Below, piece after piece: positions 1-6,490 of a stretch of DNA of 53,198 bases. How positions within the stretch are numbered: position 1 is the first letter of the stretch; every line of letters begins with the position of its first letter. The position numbers and the translations under genes are program-made. The stretch is from Candidatus Competibacteraceae bacterium (GTDB taxonomy: Bacteria > Pseudomonadota > Gammaproteobacteria > Competibacterales > Competibacteraceae), in assembly GCA_003989065.1 (NCBI GenBank), contig RXIW01000016.1, positions 1 through 53,198 on the forward strand, read 5' to 3'. The notes under the pieces are model-generated. The model was not told the DNA's origin. It saw nothing but the letters and a program-made list of their open reading frames with translations, and ran no database searches.

Positions 1-251
1 GTGACTGCCTGTCCGGATAAACTGGTTCCAGCCGCACGGAAGGTTACTGGTGTCCTATATTGATGCGCCAGTGCCAGAATGCGTTGCATCTCCTGTTCAC
101 TTTCCACCCGCACCACCAGTTGAGGGATCAGGCGGTACAGACTGGCGTCGGTGCCATAGGCAAGAGTGCGCAAAGGATCGCTGATCAGGCGTGCTGCCGG
201 GATAAAGCTTTGCAAGTCGCGGTGAAGGCGCTCGTGAGCGGTCGATAGCAT
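1..251 (-). CDS. FAD-binding D-lactate dehydrogenase-type oxidoreductase, N-terminal fragment
   Basis: Only the first 83 codons lie in the window; the gene continues past the left edge. The translated N-terminus reads like the Dld-II/GlcD group of FAD plus Fe-S oxidoreductases: a GTDASLYRL segment near residue 32 is followed by FRAAGTSLSGQAV, the pyrophosphate-binding loop of the PCMH-type FAD domain. Enzymes of this group oxidise D-lactate or glycolate at the membrane and pass electrons to quinone. The ATG at 249-251 has a GAGG about a dozen bases upstream. It is divergent from an LldR/PdhR-like regulator, and a strong minus-strand promoter at 756-784 is flanked by two operators of that regulator type. 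This pairing is what points to lactate rather than glycolate. Family is fairly sure; substrate is inferred. Confidence 0.75.
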   Translation of the reverse strand, partial: MLSTAHERLHRDLQSFIPAARLISDPLRTLAYGTDASLYRLIPQLVVRVESEQEMQRILALAHQYRTPVTFRAAGTSLSGQAV

Positions 252-322
252 CGGGTATTCGCCTCGTTTTGGTGGTGTGCGCGCTGAATGAAGTGGCGCG
301 TTATTTTTCTTGACGGTTCATC

Positions 323-346
323 TTCTCTCCGGTTGCCAGGAGAGAA
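323..346. other. Hairpin in the leader of the lactate dehydrogenase-type gene
   Basis: A perfect 8-bp inverted repeat (TTCTCTCC and GGAGAGAA) encloses an 8-nt loop. It lies 72 bases upstream of the flavoprotein start and would sit inside its long 5' leader if transcription starts near 750. No T-run follows, so it is not an obvious terminator. The rest of 252-730 shows no convincing gene. Confidence 0.35.
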
Positions 347-733
347 ACGGAGCATCTTGCTCCAACTCAAGCCAGGTAAAACAGACTGATCATCCGGGAT
401 CGGCGCGATCGAAAACAGGGTCTGGCGGTGCGGCCCCGCGCTATCCGTTGCCACGTGGAGATGGCGGCGTAGTTGCCTGACTGGATTTATTCGACTGCCT
501 GCACCCGCGGCGCAGAAATTCGACGCTGGCTATGCTGGCCTGGAGATAGTGTATCTCAATCAGGCAGATACCGAAGTCATACACCTTTTCGGAACGAGTG
601 GGCATAGGGATACCTTCTCGGACTTTGGTGGTTCGTGCCGCCTACGTGCCGTTGCCCCAAACGGACCAACGGAGTGGTGGCCTCTCATTCTTGATGACCG
701 TTACCGCTATCCATCCCGACATGAACGGATGTT

Positions 734-755
734 TTTGGTAAAATGGTCTGACCAA
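734..755. promoter_or_regulatory. Operator O1 of a FadR-family (LldR/PdhR-like) repressor
   Basis: The palindrome TGGTCTGACCA at 744-754 is preceded by an extra TTTGGTAA half-site, and the whole 22-bp block recurs 54 bp downstream with two mismatches. TGGT-N3-ACCA is the established core for PdhR/LldR-type GntR regulators. This copy sits immediately downstream of the -10 box of the minus-strand promoter at 756-784, where bound repressor would block initiation of the flavoprotein gene. Confidence 0.7.
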
Positions 756-784
756 TTTATAGCAACTTGATTTCTGTATTGCAA
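756..784 (-). promoter_or_regulatory. Sigma-70 promoter for the lactate dehydrogenase-type gene
   Basis: Read on the minus strand, TTGCAA (779-784) is separated by exactly 17 bp from TATAAA (756-761), close to consensus. It points at the flavoprotein gene and lies between the two operators. This predicts a leader of about 500 nt. Confidence 0.55.
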
Positions 785-787
785 GTG

Positions 788-809
788 TTTGGTAAGGTGG
801 TCTGACCAA
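788..809. promoter_or_regulatory. Operator O2 of a FadR-family (LldR/PdhR-like) repressor
   Basis: Second copy of the 22-bp block, with the core TGGTCTGACCA at 798-808. It lies upstream of the minus-strand promoter and falls within the spacer of a candidate plus-strand promoter for the regulator gene. One site could therefore give autoregulation and contribute to repression of the flavoprotein gene. Confidence 0.7.
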
Positions 810-817
810 AATTTTAT
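789..817 (+). promoter_or_regulatory. Candidate promoter for the LldR-like regulator gene
   Basis: TTGGTA (789-794), 17 bp, TTTTAT (812-817). The operator core occupies the spacer, the usual arrangement for negative autoregulation. The predicted start is roughly 110 bases before the coding start at 933. The hexamers are imperfect. Confidence 0.4.
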
Positions 818-932
818 CGGTCTTTTCGAGGTCGAAAACTAAATGTATCTTGGGCCGTATCCAGGTACGCAAGAAAACAAGTGCCGCATGGCACAATAAC
901 AGCGATATTGAGTTCAACGTTTGGGCAAAATC

Positions 933-1721
933 ATGCAATTCGAAACGATAAACCCTCCGAAAGTCTCCGATGCTATCGTCAGCCAGATCGAGCAGTTGAT
1001 TTTGGAGGGCGTTCTAAAACCGGGCGAACGACTGCCACCCGAACGGGAATTGGCTCAGCAACTGAACGTATCCCGCCCATCGCTGCGGGAAGCGATCACG
1101 ACGCTGAAATCGCGGGGAATGTTGCAAAGCCGGCGTGGCGGGGGAAATTTCGTGGTCGATGTCATCGCGCCAGCGCTGACCAACCCATTGATCGAGCTTT
1201 TGAAAAACAACCCGAAAGCGATGTTCGACGTATTGGAGTTACGCCATGCCCTAGAGGAGGTGGCGGCCTATTTTGCGGCGTTGCGCGCCACCGATGCCGA
1301 CCGGGAAATTCTGCGATGCCGCTTCGCCGCGCTGGAAGCGATCCAGCAAGGCTCGCACGAACCGCAACACGATGCGGTAGTCGACGCCGGTTTCCATCTC
1401 GCCATCGCCGATGCGTCGCATAACGTGGCGTTGATTCACGTCATGCGGGGCCTGTTCGATTTGCTGTTGAGCAATATCTGCCGCTCGCTGGAGCGGCTTT
1501 ATACCCGTGAAAGCAGCTACGCCATCATCCACGCCCAGCATCAGGCCATCCTGAAGGGGGTGTTGGAGCGCGATCCCGATGCGGCTCGGCAGGCCGCGCA
1601 CGTTCATCTCGCCTTCGTCGAAACGACCTTGCGCGAATTCGACGCGGAGGCCAGTCGCCAGGAACTGTCGCAGCGCCGGTTGCAGAGCCTGCTGGGTGAA
1701 GAAGCCAGCCTGTCGCCATAA
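933..1721 (+). CDS. GntR/FadR-family transcriptional regulator, LldR/PdhR-like
   Basis: A 262-residue repressor. Residues about 8-75 form the winged helix-turn-helix, including GERLPPERELAQQLNVSRPS, which is near identical in style to E. coli PdhR and LldR. Residues about 95-225 form an all-helical FCD effector domain with the expected D-x3-H (DAGFH) and later histidines (IIHAQH, AHVHL) that bind a metal and a small carboxylate. The ATG at 933 aligns with the family start; an upstream in-frame TTG at 921 is less likely. Two TGGTCTGACCA operators lie in the divergent promoter region, and the neighbour is a D-lactate dehydrogenase-type flavoprotein. The likely effector is lactate, but pyruvate (PdhR) or glycolate (GlcC) is possible. 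Family is certain; ligand is inferred. Confidence 0.88.
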   Translation: MQFETINPPKVSDAIVSQIEQLILEGVLKPGERLPPERELAQQLNVSRPSLREAITTLKSRGMLQSRRGGGNFVVDVIAPALTNPLIELLKNNPKAMFDVLELRHALEEVAAYFAALRATDADREILRCRFAALEAIQQGSHEPQHDAVVDAGFHLAIADASHNVALIHVMRGLFDLLLSNICRSLERLYTRESSYAIIHAQHQAILKGVLERDPDAARQAAHVHLAFVETTLREFDAEASRQELSQRRLQSLLGEEASLSP

Positions 1722-1745
1722 GGCGGCTGGCGGCGTTGGATGAGG

Positions 1746-1822
1746 GCCCCCGGTCGGATTCGAACGGCGATCACCCTGCCTATCGGGGTGCTCGCTTTTT
1801 GAGGGTCCGCAAAACCGGGGGC
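1746..1822 (-). pseudogene. tRNA-like remnant, 77 nt
   Basis: On the minus strand the ends pair perfectly as an acceptor-like stem (GCCCCCGGT with ACCGGGGGC) and enclose 77 nt in total, the size of a class I tRNA. A GTTCGAATC T-loop signature sits at the expected place, and an anticodon-like hairpin (CACCC/GGGTG) lies in the middle. The T-stem does not pair, the anticodon loop lacks the invariant U33, the D-arm is unrecognisable, and no CCA is encoded. It may be a decayed tRNA gene, or chance plus a simple inverted repeat. Confidence 0.35.
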
Positions 1823-1865
1823 GATGCACAGAGTTGCGATGACGACGGGCAGGGGATGCGCGGTG

Positions 1866-3029
1866 TCACCCTCGTTCGCACAACGCTTGGCGCATCCGCT
1901 CCAGTCCCTCCGTCAGCATGGCGCGCGAACAGCCGAAATTCAGCCGCACGAAGCCTGTGCCGCCCGGCCCGAACGCCGCGCCATCGTTCAGCGCGACGCC
2001 CGCCTGCTTGAGAAAGAATTCGTGCGGATTACCGGGGATGCCGGCGTTGCGACAGTCCAGCCAGGCCAGATAGGTCGCATCCGGCGCGGTGGTCAGCACG
2101 CCGGGCAGCTGCCGGGCGATGTAATCGACCAGGTAATCCCGGTTGGCGGCCAGATAGGGCAACAGCTCCCGTAGCCAATCGCCGCCATGGCGATAGGCGG
2201 CCAGCGTGGCCTGCAGGGCCAGGATGTTGACATCCGGTACGATGCCCTGCATGGCCTGTTTGAAGCGCCGCCGCAGCGCAGGATTCTGGATGATGGCGAA
2301 ACTGGCGCCCAGCCCGGCGATGTTGAAGGTTTTGCTGGGGGCCATTAGCGTGATGCAGCGCTGGGCAATCTCGGGCGACAGCGTGGCGAACGGAATATGG
2401 CGCTGTCCGTTCAACAATAGATCGCAGTGGATCTCATCGGAGCAGACCACCAGATCGAAGTGTTCGCACAGATTCGCCAGGCGCTTGAGCTCTTCCAGAT
2501 CGAATTCCCGTCCGATCGGATTGTGCGGATGGCAGAGTATGAACAACTGGGTGCGCGAGCCGATCTCGGCGGCGATGCGGGCGTCGTCGAAACGGTAGTA
2601 CAGCTGGCCGTCGCGGTGTTCGGTGCTCAGCTCGGTGGTGAACAGCCGTCGATCCTGATTGCCCGGCGCGGTCAGGAACGGTGGATACACCGGCGTCTGC
2701 ACCAGTACTTCGTCGCCCGGCGAGCCAACGGCCCGGCATACCACGTTCAGGCCGCAGACCAGCCCCGGCAGATAGACGATCTGCTCCGGGTCGACCTGCC
2801 AGTTGTAAAGATTGGCCAGCCGCTCGATGAGGGTCGTCGTCAAGTCGTCCGGTGGCGCGCCGTAGCCGAATACGCCATGGGCCACGCGTTCGTGCAGGGC
2901 GTCCAGCACCGCTTGCGGGGCGGTGAAATCCATGTCGGCGACCCAGAGCGGCAGGGCGGAGCCGTAACGTTGCCATTTCAGGCTGTCGGTGCCGCAACGC
3001 AACGGCGGCTGATCGAAATCGTCATGCAT
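1866..3029 (-). CDS. MalY/PatB-family cystathionine beta-lyase (C-S lyase)
   Basis: A 387-residue fold-type I PLP enzyme, the usual length of the MalY/PatB group. The start at 3029 gives MHDDFDQ, the typical short N-terminus; in-frame starts further upstream would run into the neighbouring gene. Early residues match the family (LPLWVADMDF, then VFGYGAPPDD), a CSDEIHCDL segment holds the PLP-binding Asp, and MAPSKTFNIAGL contains the Schiff-base lysine. Family members cleave the C-S bond of cystathionine or related thioethers, releasing homocysteine or a thiol, pyruvate and ammonia, in the cytoplasm. Some members also act as regulators (MalY). It may share a transcript with the hydrolase gene upstream on the same strand (gap about 60 bp). 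Exact substrate unknown. Confidence 0.88.
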   Translation of the reverse strand: MHDDFDQPPLRCGTDSLKWQRYGSALPLWVADMDFTAPQAVLDALHERVAHGVFGYGAPPDDLTTTLIERLANLYNWQVDPEQIVYLPGLVCGLNVVCRAVGSPGDEVLVQTPVYPPFLTAPGNQDRRLFTTELSTEHRDGQLYYRFDDARIAAEIGSRTQLFILCHPHNPIGREFDLEELKRLANLCEHFDLVVCSDEIHCDLLLNGQRHIPFATLSPEIAQRCITLMAPSKTFNIAGLGASFAIIQNPALRRRFKQAMQGIVPDVNILALQATLAAYRHGGDWLRELLPYLAANRDYLVDYIARQLPGVLTTAPDATYLAWLDCRNAGIPGNPHEFFLKQAGVALNDGAAFGPGGTGFVRLNFGCSRAMLTEGLERMRQALCERG

Positions 3030-3090
3030 GGTATGGGTCGATGAAGGTCGATGGATACAAAGTGGATGGGAGGAGTGGCCAGCCGTTCGC

Positions 3091-4140
3091 TCAGACCAGA
3101 TCGTACATCTGGCGCATGTGGCGGTAGACCATGCTGGAGACGTTGCGGATGACATCGCCGCGCGAATCTTTCCAGGCGGCGTAATTGCCCGCTGGCCGGG
3201 ATTTTTCGATGATGCCGATGAAGGTGTAAGGATAACTGCGGCCATTGCGGCCCCGTGCGACCAGGATGCCCATGTCGCCGCACAGCCGGGCGGTGGTGCC
3301 GGTTTTGTCGAAAACCCGCGTCTGCCGGGCGACCCCGTCGGCGTTGGTATAGATGCGATTGCGTTTGGGCAGACCCATCAGGCGCTTCAATTCCTCGGAA
3401 TAGGGGAGCTGTTCGTGCCAGAGCGCGTACAGGAAGCGATGGTAATCGGTGGCCGAAGCGCGATTGCGGTAGGAGCGGCCGCCGCTGGGAATGCGCTCGA
3501 CGATGCGGGTCTGGCGGAATATGCCGGGATGGCGCTGCTTGAGAGTGTGTTCCGCTTCGGCCGGCCCGGAACGGGCGCTGGTCCGGTTCAGCAGGCCGAT
3601 GAAGTAATTGGTGGCCTGGTTGTCGCTGTGCTGGATCATCGCTTCCATGCGGCGGCGATTGTAGAGGGTGTATTGCAGCTTGCCCTCCCGCACCTTGTTG
3701 AAGAAGGCCAGGGCGATGAAGGGTTTGATCATGCTGGCGCTTTGATAGGCCAGATTGGCGTTGATCGAGACCAGATAGCGCCCGCTGGTGAAATCGTAGA
3801 CCAGCCACGCGGTCCGTTCGTTGCGAGCCAGTTGGCCGCTGCGGTACAGGCCGCCCAGATAGTGCAGGATAGCGGCATTGAGATTGGTGATTCTCGGCTC
3901 GATCTGCGATCGTGGGCCTGGCGAGTGCGTGTAATGCGGTTGCGGGCTGCGCGCAGGGTGGCTGGCCCAGACCGGCGCGGCTAGGGGCGGGGGCTCATCC
4001 CATCCGGCCGCGGGCCCGGATCGTGAGACCAGGCCAATCGTGAACAGGGTTCCCAATCGCGCGAGAAATGTGCGTCTGGAGGCGTCGGGAACGGGATCGG
4101 TAACGATAGCGTCAGGATTCGGGAGTAGGCTAAACACCAT
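3091..4140 (-). CDS. Tat-exported serine hydrolase with class A beta-lactamase fold
   Basis: A 349-residue protein with a twin-arginine signal near residues 21-40 (SRRTFLARLG, then a hydrophobic run), so probably exported folded to the periplasm. The catalytic signature is complete for the serine beta-lactamase/D-Ala-D-Ala peptidase superfamily: S-M-I-K at about 136-139 (SxxK), SDN at about 172-174 and KTG at about 279-281. The Glu-containing omega-loop ExxLN of true class A beta-lactamases is not visible where expected (before residues 228-240). It is therefore more likely a peptidoglycan or ester hydrolase of the beta-lactamase2 family than an antibiotic-inactivating enzyme. The start at 4140 has GGAGG 9 bases upstream. 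A proline-rich linker occupies about 48-78. Confidence 0.78.
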   Translation of the reverse strand: MVFSLLPNPDAIVTDPVPDASRRTFLARLGTLFTIGLVSRSGPAAGWDEPPPLAAPVWASHPARSPQPHYTHSPGPRSQIEPRITNLNAAILHYLGGLYRSGQLARNERTAWLVYDFTSGRYLVSINANLAYQSASMIKPFIALAFFNKVREGKLQYTLYNRRRMEAMIQHSDNQATNYFIGLLNRTSARSGPAEAEHTLKQRHPGIFRQTRIVERIPSGGRSYRNRASATDYHRFLYALWHEQLPYSEELKRLMGLPKRNRIYTNADGVARQTRVFDKTGTTARLCGDMGILVARGRNGRSYPYTFIGIIEKSRPAGNYAAWKDSRGDVIRNVSSMVYRHMRQMYDLV

Positions 4141-4510
4141 GGCGGGGAGCCTCCGCTCGGGAAAGATGAACGATGAATGACCGTGATTATGATCTGGTCA
4201 CCTACGGATCAACAACCTCCGGGCTGGGATGTAACCGGCGGCGGAGCGCGTGACGTAACGGTCGATGCCTGCTGTCTGGGCGATGAGATCGGTCATGGTC
4301 GTTGATGTGGACCGTCCTGGACGGGATCAGGAGAAACCCTGATAGCGCCCGTCAAAATCCTTATTTACTCTATGGAGACAGGCTTTAATATGGCCCCAGC
4401 TGGATGGCTGATTGAATTTATGACATTGCATAAGAAGAAGATGCACTGCTCCAGCCGGTGCACGCCAGAGTGGTGGCAACGCTGCCGACCACCCAAGTGA
4501 GGCTTCGGAG
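4141..4510. other. Intergenic region with one candidate promoter
   Basis: No convincing gene on either strand. A candidate promoter (4364-4391) lies within it and would read toward the small ORF at 4511. Composition is mixed. Confidence 0.4.
4364..4391 (+). promoter_or_regulatory. Candidate sigma-70 promoter
   Basis: TTTACT (4364-4369), 16 bp, TAATAT (4386-4391). It precedes the small Cys-rich ORF at 4511 by about 120 bases. This is the only near-consensus pair noticed in the gap. Confidence 0.3.
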
Positions 4511-4783
4511 ATGAAAAGCGAAATCACCCGTCCGGTCAAGGCCAAGCGCTATGGCAGCGAGGGCCTGACGCCGGTAGATAGATATAGTTGTCCGTATCGT
4601 GGCACGGCATCGTGCGTAAGTGCGAGCGGAGGTAGTTACTGCGGTGGCTACGGCGGGGATGTCCCGATCCGGGGCACGCAGCTGCACTCGGTGCGCTGTC
4701 TGGAAGAGAACAATGCTGATTTCATGGTTCATGGCTGGATGAAGATGCCGCATCGCCCGGCTTATCCAGTGCGGCATCGCTAA
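4511..4783 (+). CDS. Small cysteine- and glycine-rich hypothetical protein
   Basis: A 90-residue ORF that I do not recognise. It has four cysteines, at residues about 27, 35, 43 and 62, in a Gly/Ser/Tyr-rich centre (CPYRGTASC, then YCGGYGGDVPI, then SVRCLEE). The spacing suggests a small disulfide-linked or metal-binding domain. There is no signal peptide. The ATG has GAGG about 9 bases upstream and a candidate promoter lies about 120 bases before it. Against it: the overlapping reverse frame is also open, and no family is recognisable. Treat as possible rather than established. Confidence 0.35.
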   Translation: MKSEITRPVKAKRYGSEGLTPVDRYSCPYRGTASCVSASGGSYCGGYGGDVPIRGTQLHSVRCLEENNADFMVHGWMKMPHRPAYPVRHR

Positions 4784-4916
4784 GCGGTATACCCATAAAA
4801 TTCCAAGGACGGCAGGCCAAAGGATTGGGCATCGGTAAAGTAGAACGCCAAGCAGGCTTTTGACCTTGCGGCGGAGCGTCCGGGACTTGCCCGGCCCTCC
4901 GCCATCGTTTTTTCTC

Positions 4917-6296
4917 CTACTGCTCCACCGAGACCTGGACCTTCTGATCGTTGCGCCATTCGCCGACGATCTTCATCCCGTTCTGATACATCACGCCCTG
5001 GCCATTCTTGCGGCCGTTGCTCCATTCGCCTTCGTAACGATCGCCATTGCTGTAGTAGTAGACGCCCTGGCCGTTGGGCTGATCGTTCTTGAAATCGCCA
5101 ACGTATTTGTCACCGCGATCGGTGTAGTAGTAGGTCCCTTGGCCGTTTTTGCGGCCGTTGCGCCAGTCGCCTTCGTAACGATTGCCACTGCGATAGTAGT
5201 AGGTCCCCTGGCCGTTGATCACCCCGTTGCGCCAGTCGCCCACGTATTTTTCCCCGCGGCCGGCATAGACGTAGGTGCCTTGGCCATGCATCTTGGCGTT
5301 GCGGAAATCGCCGGAGTATTCGCTGCCGTCCGGGTAGCGATAGGTGCCGGAGCCATTGTTGCAATCGCCTTTGAGGCAGTTGGGCGCTTGTCCGGGTTTG
5401 GCGGTCGGCGTTTCGGACGGCGCCGGGGTGCGGGCGGGCGGGGTCGGTTCCGGAGCGGCGGCGCGCTTTTCGGCGTTGCGGTCGGCGGATTCAGGTTCGG
5501 GGGGCGCCTCCGGAGCTGGAGTCTTGCGCGGGGTGGCGGGTGGGGCGGCGTCGGCGACGGGCTCGGATTTCTCGGACTTCTTCTTCAGCACGGCTTGCAC
5601 GGTCTGCTCCTGGCCGGCTGTCAGCTCGACTTTGCCGTTCCAATCGATATAGCCTTCCTGGCTGACGCGCACCCGATAGACGCCGGCCTTCATTTCGATC
5701 TGCATCGGCACCGTGCCGATCGCTCGGCCGTTGATCGAAATCTCGGCATCCTCGACATTGGACCGCACCATGAGCTGGGCCGGACCGGTCCGCGCCGGCG
5801 TGGACGGGGTAGCAGGCTCGGTCCGCTGCGGGGTGGAGACCAGATCGATGGGCTCCAGATCCGTTTTCTTCGGTGGTGCCGGTTCGGGCGGCGGAGTCGA
5901 CTTGGTGGCGCTCTCGGCTTGGGTGAGCTGCTCGCGCAGGCTGGCTAGGCGGGGATAGCCTGGATTCAGACGAGCCACCCGGTCGAGGTAGCCCCTGGCT
6001 GCTTTGGCGTCGCCGCGCTGGATCGCCGAGGCGGCGGATTCGGCGTAGCGATCAGCGATGCGATCGAGCCCTGCCAGGGCGTCGGCGTTGCCCTGATCGA
6101 GCTTGAGCACCTCGCCATAGCAATCGGTGGCGTTGCCGCCCTTGCCCGAGGTGAGCCGGTTGGCGCGCAGGTGGGCGTCGCAGTTTCGCAGCAGGGTGGC
6201 GATCTTGGCGGAGTTATCGGGCGACGGTTTGGTTTCGATAGGAGGCGGAGGCGCGGCCTTGGCCTCGCGCAACTGGCGTCGGACCTCGTCGCGCAA
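4917..6296 (-). CDS. PEGA and MORN-repeat protein, separated C-terminal part of the upstream kinase
   Basis: 459 residues from an in-frame TTG at 6296, which is probably not a true start: the same frame stays open upstream to about 6454 and continues the repeat pattern of the kinase gene. Contents in order: end of a third helical repeat, a TPR-like stretch (about 30-125), a Pro/Thr-rich linker, a PEGA domain (about 174-238, SINGRAIGTVP and GVYRVRVSQEGY), a second Pro/Glu-rich linker, then five full plus one partial MORN repeats (about 320-449, repeating Y-x-G-[DE]-W-x-N-G-x3-G-x-G-x-Y-Y-Y). MORN arrays often bind membranes or act as scaffolds. PEGA domains sit in extracytoplasmic parts of surface proteins and kinases. 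Together with 6451-7890 this would be one protein of nearly 1000 residues. Either a broken gene, an assembly error or a recoded gene. Confidence 0.7.
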   Translation of the reverse strand: MRDEVRRQLREAKAAPPPPIETKPSPDNSAKIATLLRNCDAHLRANRLTSGKGGNATDCYGEVLKLDQGNADALAGLDRIADRYAESAASAIQRGDAKAARGYLDRVARLNPGYPRLASLREQLTQAESATKSTPPPEPAPPKKTDLEPIDLVSTPQRTEPATPSTPARTGPAQLMVRSNVEDAEISINGRAIGTVPMQIEMKAGVYRVRVSQEGYIDWNGKVELTAGQEQTVQAVLKKKSEKSEPVADAAPPATPRKTPAPEAPPEPESADRNAEKRAAAPEPTPPARTPAPSETPTAKPGQAPNCLKGDCNNGSGTYRYPDGSEYSGDFRNAKMHGQGTYVYAGRGEKYVGDWRNGVINGQGTYYYRSGNRYEGDWRNGRKNGQGTYYYTDRGDKYVGDFKNDQPNGQGVYYYSNGDRYEGEWSNGRKNGQGVMYQNGMKIVGEWRNDQKVQVSVEQ

Positions 6297-6433
6297 GGTC
6301 AGTAGCCGGGCGTGATCGGACGCTTGCTGCAGACCCTGCTCGATCTGGTTCAGGCTGGTTTCGTAGGCCCGGTTGCGCTGGGAGTCCAGCGCGCGCGCCA
6401 GCCATTCGTCGGCCTTGCGGCGACGCTGCTCGG

Positions 6434-6490
6434 CTTCGGCCTTCTGTTTTTCAGCTCGCCTTCTGTTTTTCAGCTTCGGCCTTCTGCCGC
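6434..6490. repeat. Short tandem repeat carrying the kinase frameshift
   Basis: A 21-bp unit (plus strand, beginning CTTCGGCCTTCTG) occurs in tandem, encoding a K-A-E-A-E-K-Q run. The first copy (6434-6454) and the start of a third (from about 6474) are regular. The middle copy, starting at 6455, reads CTCG-CC instead of CTTCGGCC and is 2 nt short. This shifts the frame and creates the TGA at 6451-6453. Confidence 0.75.

Noticed and set aside
549..770. 73-codon plus-strand frame in the dld-lldR gap
   Set aside because: Runs into the promoter and operator sites; no ribosome site and an improbable composition.
4860..5948. Plus-strand frame rich in Ala, Val and Gly opposite the MORN region
   Set aside because: Repetitive because the real MORN repeats on the other strand are repetitive; hydrophobic appearance is a by-product.
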